DNA of 64,000 bases from Ministeria vibrans ATCC 50519. Lineage: Eukaryota > Opisthokonta > Filasterea. Positions 23,076 through 34,611 of the stretch are shown piece by piece. Below the pieces are notes generated by a model. That model saw only the letters and a program-made list of their open reading frames with translations, searched no databases and was not told where the DNA came from. A program made the position numbers and the translations under genes. Each line of letters opens with the position of its first letter. The first letter of the stretch is position 1. Location: contig CALSCP010002781.1 of the NCBI GenBank assembly GCA_943704425.1, forward strand, positions 77,359 through 141,358, written 5' to 3'.

Positions 23076-26000
23076 TTACACAATAAACGATGCGACGGGA
23101 AGAAGCTCGTTGGAAGCCACACAGGCACGCACCCAGTTGCCGCTAACAAGAAAAACGGAAGGTGAGACACACGAGCGCAGCATCAAGACACGAGTGAGGT
23201 TGTCGGGATCACACACTATGTGTGTCAGACGTGGTGCACTGGGTGAGTCCACAAGTTCCGCGCTGCGTGACTGGAGCGCCAGCCGAACTACATACAGCGA
23301 CGATGACGACGACGTTGTGTCCACCATGGTGCTTTCAGGCAGGTCCACGTACACCACACATCGACGGAAAAGCACAAGTGCAGCCAACGGACCCGCTGCT
23401 TGAGCCAGATCATCTTCGAGCATGCACACAACTTCGCGATTTGTCTCCGTCGCAACAACACTCACTAAGAGCATAATAATAATTATTGTTATTATTATTA
23501 GCACTTCATCTGATCTTACGGTCAAGCGGTGACGACACGGACATTTCAAGCATTTTGTCGTGGTATTTGAATGGGATCGGGGGACGCATGGCGGCGACGC
23601 GCTTGTGAACCTCGTCGACAGTTGTGTCGATGGTGTACGAGTCAAAGAAGCAGTCAAAGCGATCGCGCAAGGTGAAAAGGAGACGATCGGACAGACAAAC
23701 GAGATGTCGCAGTGGGTTGCAATCGTGCAGAGCAATGAGGCAACGGGCCGCAACGCAGTCTTCGACCCAGTTGGGGTGCCACACCACGGAGACGACGCCT
23801 TTGCCAATGGCATCCAGCCCTTTAGCGTCCACTTGGACGGCCACAACGTGTGTCGTGCTCTTGAGCATGTTGGGCGCAGAATGACCGCCATGTTGCTTGA
23901 TAAGTTGATGCAATGAAACCATGTTGGGAACGACAAAGACGACGCAGTCATGAAAAATGCCGCTCTCTTGCTCGACACCACGCATGTCTGGAAGCATTCG
24001 ATACGACTCCACACTAACCCCTCGGCGCTTGCGCGGCCGATTCTCCCGACGCTTGTCGAGCATACTCGACTCGGCACTCACCAGATCACCACCAAAGCTC
24101 CCACTGCTACCAACGGTGACAAGCAACTTGCCATCTCGCGTCGCATCCAGCGCTTGCAACTCATGCAGTGTCATGGCGCCACGCCAGTCTTTGTCGTGCC
24201 GTTCGCGGAACCGCTGAATCCGCGGAAACCGCAATGTGTACTTGGCCATATTACTTGGGCGTCGTCCGCGCCATGGAAAGTCCACGGCTCCGTCACGCAC
24301 AATTTCAGCAGCGCGCACCGTCAAAACAACTGAGAGGCAGAATGAAAAAGAATCAGTTGAGTCACAGAACCGGATGAACCATGCCTCACCTGAGTGTTCG
24401 GGTCGATCAACATACACATTCGGCTGAAGTGGGTAGACAATCAATAAATAAACATAATAGTAATAATAAATAAATAAATACAGAATCAAGAGCTGTAAGA
24501 ATAATAGTAATAATAATAAGAATAAGAATAAGAATAAGAATAAGAATAATAAGAATAAGAATAAGAATAGTAATAATAATATAATTATTATTATTAATTA
24601 TTATATTTTTATTATAATTGTGCAATCTTACGTAGAGAACTGAATTGTTGAGCTCGATCCAGTCGGGGCACTTTTCGACACAGTGTGGTTTTAAAAGTTC
24701 ACTCAGGATAGCAGATTCAGCCTCGGACAGCCCAACTCTCACCTAGACAAACAATCTGGCTGAGTCCCAAATTTACAATAAATGAATGCAAACCTCGCAA
24801 AGGGCGACAAATCGGGTGTGGTCGCCCGTGAGAGCCAGGCCACACATGAAGTGAGTGAGCACACCGGAGAGTGCCTTGCGACCACCAGTGTGGTAGTTTC
24901 CCCCAATAATGAGTAGGTCAAGATCCGTTGCAATGCCATTCACATACTCAGGCTTCACCTTGAACCAGCCCGACTTGTCGCGGACATTGGGCTGATACAC
25001 GCCGGCCGGCGCCTTCACCATTATGCCCTCTTGCGACGAGTCAATCACCTGGTTCAGATTTTGCGAAATGTCCTTTTCGCTGCGTGCACGCACCAGCTTG
25101 CTCAAGTGCACACGGCGCCCAGACGCCTCGCATTCAACTTCGTCAACGTTGGCTTCGCTCTCTCGCACCTCCAAAAATACACTCTCCTCCAACAGACGAC
25201 GTCGTTCGTCCAATGTCTCACCCATGACGTCGCGCCCATTGTAAAATAGCATGTCAAAGACAAACAGCCGTTGTGACATCGCACTATCCCGATTCTCAAC
25301 AATCTCTTCGCCTTCCTCCTCCACAATGATTGGTGTCGTCCGCTCACATTGAGCACTCTGCCCCATCTCGGTACTCCCATTCTCATTCGCACTATAGCTG
25401 CTGCTGCGCCGACGCTTCCGTTGCAAGCTGGCGTGACGTACGACGCCGGTCATGTTGGGCGCACCCACAAGTTCACAATCAGCCACGACGGACTCCACAG
25501 AGTCACGCAGCGACTCCACAAAAGCCGTCGCCAGACCATCGTCAAGATCCCACTCGACACCGCCGCGTGTGTAGCATACCATGTTTGCATCGCTATCCCA
25601 ATGAACTTGCAATCGCATTCCGTCGTACTTGGTTTCGAGGAAAAATTCACGCGTTTCCGAGTGTGCACACACCTTGACCATCTTTGAAAAGGACACATTC
25701 TTGCACGCCTGTCCAAGCATAGGGGGCACAAACGCAAACAACGACATGGGACTTGGCACATAGCGCGATTCGAGAAAAGGCAATGCAATACAGACAGGCT
25801 GGAGAGCACTGTGGGCATTGTAGACGGTCACCGCTTGATGGTGGTAGGCGCGCAGAATCGTGTCGTCGCGCGTGTTGATGACCAAGTCTTTCAAGATGAC
25901 GCGCAGAAGCCACTCGAGCTCGAGTGCCGAGGCCACTTTGGCGATGTCCTTCATGACGTTGACATGCGCCCCATGACACGCCATGTATCCGTACTTCGCA

Positions 26001-26467
26001 AAGGCGCTGGAGAAGCGATCAAGCAACAGGTTTGCGTCGGCGACCGTCATCGTCGACGTCTCTCGACACAGAGGACCAAAAATGCTTCGCGCCACAGCGC
26101 CAAAGTCGCCTGCAAAGCCAGGATGGAGGTTGGGGTCGTTGAAGCGCTGGAGGAGCGGCACAGTCGATCCGTGCGACAGACCAAAGGCCGTTGTCAACAA
26201 GCGCGGCAGAGAGGCAGTCGTCAGCCCGTAATTACGGCGACCGCTCATAAGCTCCTTGTGCGGCAACAGCAACCGAAGCAGCGGGTACGGCGTCTCCACC
26301 CCGTCCCGGCGCATTTCTCGTCGGTACAATGCGAAAAGCGAGCGCAACAGAGCAGATCGTCGCCGTGCTGCACCCTTGCCATGCACCTTCTTCAGCCGGT
26401 CAAGTACATGGCACACCTCAACAAAGAGAAGGCGCTCGTCGACGGGTTTCCTCCTTCCCGTGTCCAT
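23076..26467 (-). CDS. LIG4: DNA ligase IV
   Basis: ATP-dependent ligase of non-homologous end joining, working with XRCC4/XLF in the nucleus. Exons (minus): 26467-24794, 24742-24632, 24423-24390, 24329-23520, 23464-23076, giving 1005 aa (human 911).

Order: DNA-binding domain (about 1-240); nucleotidyltransferase domain with the adenylation lysine in ETKYDGMRLQVH (about residue 279), EGIMVK and WFKVKPEYVNG; an OB-fold including AAEIV and LRFPRIQRFRERHDKDW; BRCT1; a linker matching the XRCC4-binding clamp (FDCFFDSYTIDTTVDEVHKR); and BRCT2 ending VASFIV.

A Ser/acidic insert sits between the ligase motifs (about residues 360-405), partly explaining the extra length. The gene is head-to-head with RTEL1. 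Confidence 0.95.
24466..24570. repeat. AATAAG microsatellite with a diverged dispersed element
   Basis: Inside a LIG4 intron, an (AATA)n run leads into cagaatcaagagctgta, a diverged match to the element at 42552 and 45618, and then AATAAG units. Confidence 0.7.
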
Positions 26468-26655
26468 AAGGAAGGGAGTTAAAAAGAAATGAAAATGAAA
26501 ATCCCGCAAATTTCTGTCTGATCAACATTCATCTGTTTCATCAACACTAACTTCTGAATCTCTTCGTGAGTTTGTTGCGCTTGGTGACCTGTTGCATTGC
26601 ATTGAGGCTGCATAACCCGTGTGCTATAGAGTGCCAGCGTCGCAGGGGAGCAGTC
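26468..26655. promoter_or_regulatory. Divergent LIG4/RTEL1 promoter region
   Basis: Only 188 bp separates the two start codons, which point away from each other, so the genes very likely share control sequences. No named motif was recognised. Confidence 0.55.
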
Positions 26656-27426
26656 ATGACGTCGCAGCATGTTGTCCATCTTCGAGGTGTCAACATCCCG
26701 TTTCCCTTCCAGCCGTACAAGTGCCAGAGTGCCTACATGGAAAAGGTTCTTATGGCTCTGCAAGAGGTACTCATTTTGCATTTTCGTCGTCTCTTGCGCG
26801 TTTGTTTCAGAGATATGTTTCACACAAAGTTGCTTTGTGCATCGGTAGGGAAAGAACGCGCTGCTCGAGAGCCCCACCGGCACGGGCAAGACACTGTGTC
26901 TGCTGTGTGCTGCGTTGGCGTGGCGCGAACATGCGATGCAGCAAAGGCACGTCCACCAGCAGCCGATGCAGTCCAAAGAACAGCTCAAGCGCGCACAAGA
27001 AGACCACTGGGGTGCCACTGCCGCCACTGCCGCCGCCACATCCATCGCCGGTGAGCCGCCCGGTCCCGCCAGGATCATTTACGCCTCGCGCACCCACACG
27101 CAACTGTCGCAGGCGGTGAAGGAGCTCAAGGAGAAGACGGTATGGCAGATCCTTGATCGTCTCTTTGTCTCATTATTATGTCTGTTTATCCATCTTCTTC
27201 CCCTCCCTCAGACGTTCAAGCCACGCGTTAGCATAATTGGTTCTCGTGATCAAATGTGCGTCCACGACGACATTTTAAGGTGACTCCTATTCTCCGATGC
27301 ACTATAATACCCAGCTCATTCTTCTTTTCCTTTCCCCCTCACCTTTTCCTTTCCCCTTTAGACTTGATTCGTCGCGCGCCAAGGTACAAGCGTGTCGTGC
27401 CAAAGTCAACGGTACTACACTCACTT

Positions 27427-27469
<43 letters not shown>

Positions 27470-30400
27470 ATTATATATATATTAAAGTTATATTATTTTA
27501 TATTATATATATATTTACTGTGGGCTCATCTTAATGCTTCTCTCTTTTGTTGCAGCACACAGCTGTTCCTACAAGAACTCGCTGGACAACAACAACCGAA
27601 AGGCCGAAGTGACAGCGCAAGTAGAGCAAACGATTATGGACATTGAGGATTTGGCCGAGCTGGGACGTCAAAAAGAAGTGTGTCCTTACTACCTCACGCG
27701 CGATCTGCAACACAATGCCGAGATTCTTTTTCTGCCCTACAACTACCTGGTGGATGCAGGGGCGCGCCGCAGCAACAAGATCGCCCTCGACAATGCTGTT
27801 GTCATCTTTGACGAGGCTCACAACCTCGAGAGCATCTGTGAGGACGCATCGTCAGTCGAGCTTTCTTCACAGGACATTGCGGCTGCCGTTGCCGAGATCT
27901 CGTCTGCCGTTGAGATTGTCAAGAACCCAAGTGAGGCTGCAAGGGCGACCGACCATTAACCGTCTCACTCTTTTTATTTCTTTCTAATTTTTTTTCTCGG
28001 CATAGCGTATGGTGGCGCAGCCAACAGCGACGATTTGCTAAAGCTGAAGGAGCTTATTCTGCTCATCGAACGCCATTTAGGTGAGATTGCGTTGGTGCCT
28101 GAGAAAGGCGCGAACACGCCCAGTGCCACATTTCCCGGCACGTATGTGTACGACTTTTTTGCCAAGATGCGCATCACGAACGAAACACGCGATCCCGTTG
28201 TGGACACCATTGATGCGTGTATTGGGGTGCTTACCGAACAGAAGCACGCGGTGTCCATGCGCAAGCATCAAGGTGTGAGTCTGGGCAAGATTGCCGATGT
28301 GTTGCGTCTTGTCTTCTCCGACGAGATGGTGGGCCATCGCGAAGACGTTGCGCGCTTCTATCGTGTGCACATTGCCATCGACACGGCTGCCGAGGCGGCG
28401 CGCAAACGTGCTGCTGGTAGCCGTCCCAACGAGGGTGTCTGGGCGGGCAGTAGTGGTCGTGCCAACGACCTCCCGCCTATGCGTCGACTCTCCTTCTGGT
28501 GCTTTAGTCCGGGCTTTGCCATACGCGATCTCATGCGCCAGGGCGTGCGTAGCATTCTGTTAACTTCGGGCACGCTGTCGCCTCTGAGTAGCTTCGAAGC
28601 GGAGCTGCAACTGCCCTTTCCGGTGCGCCTTGAAAATGAGCATGTGATTGAGGGGAAACAGTTGTGTTTGTCTGTGGTACCTGCCGGACCCGGTGGCCAT
28701 GCATTCAACTCGTCGTACCAGGCGCGTCAGCTGCCCGCCTACCGCACCGACCTGGGCAACGCCATTGTCAACTACGCACGCATCATTCCCGACGGTCTCC
28801 TGGTCTTTTTCCCCTCGTACTCCGTCATGAACATGTGTATCGAAACGTGGCAGCGTGTCGCTGCCGACGGTGGTCGCTCGGTATGGGAGCGCATTGCGCA
28901 GTACAAGACCCCGCTGTGCGAGCCACGCTCCAAGGGTGAGTTTGACCAGGCTATGGAGGAGTTTTATTCTAAGATTCGAGACAAGTCGCGTCAGGGGGCT
29001 GTCTTCTTTGCTGTCTGTCGTGGCAAGGTATCCGAGGGCCTCGATTTTGCCGACAGCAACGGGCGCGGCGTCATTATTACCGGCCTGCCCTATCCGGCGC
29101 TCCAAGAGCCCAAGGTGAAGCTCAAGCGAACCTTTATGGACGAGAGTGCGAACGCACCGGGTCGTGACAAGTCAGTGCACACCCTGACGGGCGCCGAATG
29201 GTACCAACAGCAAGCATGGCGTGCCGTGAACCAGGCCATTGGTCGTGTGATCCGCCATCGTCGCGACTACGGCGTGATTATTCTGGCAGACGCGCGTTTC
29301 AGCACGGCGAGCAGTGTAAAACAGTTGCCCCTCTGGTTGCGGCCCTACGTCAATGTCTGCCAGCACTTTGGTGAGTCCACCAAACTTGTATCGCAGTTCT
29401 TCAAGGTGGTCAATGCAGATGCGTCGCTCCAGCCCGAAATGGCGCTTGCCATTGCCTCGCGCAATGCCGCCGCCAGTGCGGCCACTGCCGAGGCGACCGA
29501 CCAACGGCTGCGCGAAATGATCGAAGACGGTTCGCTGGATCCCACGTCGAGTGTGGCCATCAAGGTGCGCAAGCCAGCAAAAGTGACAAATGCGACGAGT
29601 CGTGAAGGAGCGAGTGCCTTGCGAAGCCTTGTGGACTCTGTCACCGCAAGCGACAGCAAATCGACGTCAGCTGCAGGAGCATCGCTATTTTCGCGTCTCA
29701 ACGCCTTCAGCACCGGTGCCCCCGCTGCTGCCGTGCCCACGCCTCCTCCGTCCACTCTCTCGGCACGGCGTCCATTTTCTGCCGCCATATCCACAACAAC
29801 TACGACAATTGCAAGTGCAACCACACCAGCCTCCTCCACTAGCACGACCGCTACTGCGTCATCGCGTTCTCTGTTTGGCCAGGGCACCGTGGCCGGCACA
29901 CTCCCCGCCACCTCAACAACCTCTACCACCACCACCACCACCACTACCACCACTACCAATGCACCCGATGCCCCCCCTGCCACTTCCACCAGTGTTGTGA
30001 GCAAAGCGGACGAACTGCAAGCAATGATGCGCGAAGTGTTGACGAAACCCGAACGCAAACAGGTGCAACGCAGCACACGCCTCTACCGCCACGATCGCAA
30101 CATCCACGGCCTCGTTCTTAACCTAAGGTACTCATCAATCAATCAATTTGATTCTTTTTTTTTTCCTGTGCTACATTCATTCTATTCTCTCCTTCTCTTT
30201 CTTGTTAGACCCGTGTTTGATCACGACGGTCGCGAACACTTTGTACAGCGGTTTCGTGAGTTTGTTCCGTCGCGCGACTGGGCCACCTTTGACAAGCACA
30301 TTGAGACTCTTTTCACTAGCAAACGACTCGCCACCTCCGACAACGACAACGGTGACAAGCAGAGGACAGACACGAGTGGTGGTGGTATCGAGGGAGACGA

Positions 30401-30743
30401 TGACAGCGCTGGTCTTGATGAGCCTGTGCGCAAACGACCGCGTCCTACGCCGTCCCAACCCTCTGACACGGGAGGTATGTGAAACAGAAGAAAAAAAGAG
30501 CGTAAGAAGAACGGTGCCAAGCAAGGCAGTATGTGGCTCTGACACACGCCATCCCTGCTCACAGCCAACGAGGGTGCGATTGTATGTGGGAAATGCCGGC
30601 AGGCAGCTCAGGCGCCCTTTGTCGCGCCCTGCACGCACGCCGCGTGTCACAAGTGCTGGAGTGCGCTTGGGGCAACGCCCCGCTGTCCCACTTGTGATCA
30701 GCGAGTTGCTCGCCACACTTTGAGAAAGCTCTTCTTCGTATAA
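26656..30743 (+). CDS. RTEL1: RTEL1 helicase (regulator of telomere elongation)
   Basis: Fe-S superfamily-2 DNA helicase of the XPD/FANCJ group that unwinds D-loops, T-loops and G4 DNA. Exons: 26656-26766, 26849-27139, 27212-27279, 27362-27411, 27556-27930, 28006-30127, 30209-30474, 30565-30743, giving 1153 aa.

Seen: the N-terminus GVNIPFPFQPYKCQSAYMEK; Walker A SPTGTGKT; four likely cluster cysteines (DQMC, QAC, HSC, VCPYY); FDEAHNLES; and motif VI QAIGRVIRHRRDYG. A Ser/Thr/Pro-rich linker (about 860-970) leads to a segment with RFREFVPSRDWATFDKHI, like the harmonin-N-type domain.

The last exon encodes a C4C4-type RING (CGKC...C.HAACHKCW...CPTC) ending in RKLFFV. Retention of this RING makes RTEL1 much more likely than FANCJ or CHL1. 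Confidence 0.95.
27427..27512. repeat. (CA)n(TA)n microsatellite in RTEL1 intron 4
   Basis: About 10 CA units are followed by TA runs, wholly inside the intron 27412-27555. Confidence 0.9.
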
Positions 30744-30800
30744 TGTATAATGTTGTAGAAAAAAGTGTATGTTGATTGTGCGTATATGTTAAAGTAGAAG

Positions 30801-30905
30801 ATGCGACTGTTTTGAACAAGATGCGACTGTTCTGAACAAGATGTGACTGTTTTGAACAAGATGTGACTGTTTTGAACAAGTTGCGACTGTGTTGTGTTGA
30901 ACAAG
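30801..30905. repeat. 20-bp minisatellite downstream of RTEL1
   Basis: Five near-identical units of atgtgactgttttgaacaag lie in tandem; the last is expanded by gttgt. They sit between the convergent stop codons of RTEL1 and the PKC gene, about 60 bp past the RTEL1 stop. Confidence 0.95.
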
Positions 30906-31017
30906 ACGTTTCATGAATAGACAAATATTAGAGTATTGTATTGTCAATCGGTCACACGCACACACAAATAATTGACAGAAAAAAAAAGCAGAGAGAGAAA
31001 GTAAAGCATAAAAGAGA

Positions 31018-34000
31018 TTAGACCTGGAGATCATCGGCAGTGTAGGTGAAGCCCTGAAAGTCCTCCTGGTTGATGGTCTTGAGGGCGCCAGGCGAGGTGG
31101 GCGACAGCGTGGGTGCCTCCTTTGTGAATTCGTGGTGGAAGTTGGACGTGTCCTTGGGATCGTCGGAGATTTTCGGGACGAACGGCGGCTTCACCTCCAT
31201 CCTCTCAATCTTCCCCCAGTCCACCGACTTAAAGTACTCGTGTGCCGCGAGATCCTCTCCAGACTTTTCCGCACACGCACCCAGACGCTTCTTGGGGTTG
31301 CGAGTGAGCAGCTATAGTGGAGACGGCACAAGAAGAGACGTGAGCAGGCGGTTTCGGGGTTCTTTCGTTCTTCTTACGCCTGAGATGCACGACTTCTGGT
31401 CGGGAAGAATCTTGGGAGGGAAGGTGGGGTCGTCGTAAAGGATGGCTTCGAAGAGATCGTCTTCGTCGTCACCCTCAAACGGCGGCTGGCCACACACCAT
31501 TTCGTACAGAAGCACACCAAAGGCCCACCAGTCGACAGCGCAGCCGTACGCCTCGCCTGTGAAACACAAACAAGTGTCAACAACGGAACACGCATTCTTT
31601 GTTGTTGTTCTTTGCGATATTATACCTTCGACGATTTCGGGGGCAATGTAATCGGGCGTGCCGCAGAAAGTGGTAGCAAGCACATCGGCAGCAATGCCCT
31701 CCTTGCACATGCCAAAGTCGGCGAGCTTAACGTGACCCGCAGCCGTCATGAGAATGTTGTCGAGCTTGAGATCACGGTACACGATGTGCTTCTCGTGCAG
31801 CCATCGCAGCGCACAGACCACCTCGGCGCCGTAGAAGCGCGACTGCTCCTCGGTGAATCTCTTGGCCTTCTGAATCTGGAACATGAGATCGCCACCTAAG
31901 CAAATAAAAAATTATATAATTACATTAGCGTGTCAGAGAGTGCGTGCTTTCTTTTTGGTGCAATGTGTGCGCATAATATTAGTTTGATTGTGTACCATTG
32001 ATGTACTCCATGACAAACATGAGTCGGTCCTCGGTCTGGAAGCAGGCAGAAATGCCGCAAAGGTACGGGTGCTGGTGACCGAGAGCAAGAACGTTCTTCT
32101 CGGTGCGTGTGCACTCAACGTCGTCGTCCTGCGAGATGATGTCCTTCTTGAGCACCTTGATAGCGTACACCTTCTTGTTCACTTTGCACTCGGCCAGCAG
32201 GACCTACCGAATACATTGAGGGATCGTATCAGCAACTGTGACACGCGGACACGGCTATTTCGCCTTATTCTTCTCTGTTTACCTTGCCAAAAGAGCCCTT
32301 TCCCAAGACCTTGAGGAAGATGAAGTCGTCAATCGAGAGCGACTTGCCACTCGAGTGGGCGGGTGCGCTCTGGACGGCCGCGTCTTCTTCGGCCTGCAGC
32401 TCCGCCTTGGGGGCCGTGAGTCCACACAAGTTGGCCATTTTGCTGGAGCAGTGAGAGTGTGCGTTCATCTTGCACTCCTTGCACTGCATACCTATAACAA
32501 CACCATAATGCAAAGTGATTCGTCAATTCCACGTTTGGAAAAAAGCAGAAGAAAAAAAATGTCTACAAAAGTGCTATGTTTTTTTTTGTTACCCTGTCGG
32601 ATGAGCCCGTAGAGAAGAGAGCCGCAGTGGTCGCAGAAGGTTGGGCTCATGTAGTTGTGTCGCTTGAAAGTGTGCGCCTTGTTGTACTCGAACTTGGCTT
32701 CGAGCTCGGCACTTTCGCCCTTGGGGTTGGCCTTGCACACGCCCAGAATGGCCATGTGGCACTTCTTGTGGACGACGAGCGCACACGACTCACACTGGTA
32801 GCCCTGCTTGCCCATGCCCCAGATGAACTCTTGGCAGTGGGAGCAGAAAGTGGGTTGACGGAAGAAGCGTGCCATAAACTTGTGACCCTTGACTTCGTGA
32901 ATCTTGCGCTTGCGCACTGCACCATTACGCTTGTTCATGCCCGCGAATGCGTCCTTCTTCTCCTTGAACTCTAAATACAATCAAACAATAATAAAAATAT
33001 TTTAGTACTACAATTTTGAGTGCGCCACTTGTCAAGTCGTTTACCTGTCGAGATGGACATGGGCTCAAAGTAGAGCTTGAGGTAGGCAGTGCCAAACGGT
33101 TCGAGCTTGACTTCACACGACTGGACCGCCTCACCTTCCTTCACTCCCTTGAACATTGCCTGAAAGAAAAATAATAGAGTATTATTACAATAAAAACAAC
33201 AACAACAACAAACAAAGATAAAGAATAAGAATAATAATAATAACAATAATAACGTCTTACTCTAATGTCAATGACACCGTCGCAGAGGAGCTTCTTGCTG
33301 AGAGTAGTCTTGACAAACATGACAATTTCAATCTTCTTGCCGCGTCGCATGACAAACGGGTTGAGCTTCTGATCAAAGCACGGATTAAAGGAGTCCTTGA
33401 CAACGCTCGTCTGCAAATGAGGAAAAAAAGGAAGAAAAGAGGTGAGAGCAGGCGAGAGAAACACATGGGATGCGGGGGAGGGGATGGCGGCCTTCAAAAA
33501 CAACGTGCGGGGCACAAGGAGAAGAGGAGAGGGGGCGCGAGGGGCGGCAGAGGGCGCGCGAGTCGTTGGGTCGTGCCCTTCCCACTCCATCAGCACTCCC
33601 AAAAGGAGACGACAACGCCGTTGGGCTGCAAAGACAGCGCAATCGCGGACGCGACGCCGTGCTGTCGGAGCACGCTCAAGGAGAGCATCGCGAGTGTTGT
33701 GCGGTTTGAAGCAAAAAAGAAAATGACGTCGAGATATATATTTCGAAAGAAGAAGAAGAAGAAGAAAAAAAAAACGGTTTGTGACAGCGCAAGAAGATGC
33801 GTCAGGGAAGCGTGGGCGGCGAGGGAAGCTCGAGGATACTGTAGCGGCGGTGACAGTGGCCAAGAGGGGGGATGGACGCGAGGCGTTCGAGGTGTGGCTC
33901 ACACAAGCGAATATTTTGGGAAAAAGTGCCCAAAAGCGAGCAAGAGCGGCTCACAGCTGAACTTGAAGGCATTGCAAGCCAACGAAACACCCACACGCGT

Positions 34001-34093
34001 CAGGCGAGTGGCTGTGCAAAGGGATGATGGCTCGCAATAGCTCGTTCTTTTTTTTCTTTTTTTATATATAGGTAAGGAGTTCTCGCTGATGCG

Positions 34094-34135
<42 letters not shown>

Positions 34136-34512
34136 TTACCTGTCCAATCTGCGCATCGTCGACGTTGACCACGCACACCGTGTTGATCTTGTTGAGCACC
34201 TTCCCGGACGACAGCTCCTACAGGCCCGGTCGAGAGTAGAGAGTGAGTGGTGAGTGGTGAGAGAGAGAGAGAGTCCACTGTGTGTGTAAACCTTTGGCTG
34301 AAGGTCCGAAACCTTCAGGATTTCTACTGTAATCTTGCCATTCAAGGCCACTGCAACAAGAACGAAGGGATGAGCAGACGATCCGGGAGGCGGGGAGAGG
34401 AGGGAAGGAGAGAGAGCGTACTTTTCAAATTGCGAAAAAAAAAACAAAAAAAAAGAGTGTTTGTCGTTTCACTCGTTTGTACTTTTTCATTTGCTGATCA
34501 ATCGAATTTACT
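31018..34512 (-). CDS. Novel-type protein kinase C
   Basis: A diacylglycerol-regulated Ser/Thr kinase. Coding exons (minus): single base A at 34512, then 34350-34292, 34217-34140, 33410-33261, 33159-33045, 32970-32593, 32491-32283, 32203-31996, 31895-31626, 31556-31378, 31311-31018, giving 646 aa.

Order: N-terminal C2-like domain (1-135); pseudosubstrate with Ala at the acceptor position (NGAVRKRK, about 150-157); C1A ([21 protein letters not shown] type) and C1B ([18 protein letters not shown]); and kinase with [20 protein letters not shown] and the activation loop [13 protein letters not shown]. The tail has a turn motif (TLSPTSP) and hydrophobic motif FQGFTY.

C2-C1-C1-kinase is the delta/epsilon/eta layout, with no HR1 repeats as in fungal Pkc1. 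The start codon appears split by an intron. Confidence 0.93.
34095..34133. repeat. (CTG)13 triplet repeat in PKC intron
   Basis: Thirteen perfect CTG units (CAG on the gene strand) lie seven bases into a PKC intron, close to its 5' splice site. Confidence 0.95.
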
Positions 34513-34611
34513 TGTCCCGTGTACATGAACGCAGACATTTCACTGTGGTAGTTGCGAGATTCGAGAGGACAGCCGCTGTAGACCGCAAGCAAGCAAGCAA
34601 GCAAGCAAGGG
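34513..34611. promoter_or_regulatory. Divergent PKC/CASTOR-like promoter with (CAAG)n
   Basis: A spacer of about 99 bp separates the first PKC base from the CASTOR-like ATG. It contains five to six CAAG units (34586-34610) just before that ATG. On the PKC strand it also holds a short upstream reading frame starting at 34538. Confidence 0.5.

Noticed and set aside
33411-34139. Open frames in the 729-bp PKC intron (for example 33417-34040 plus strand)
   Set aside because: Low-complexity Arg/Gly/Lys-rich peptides with no family match. Flanking exons splice cleanly across.
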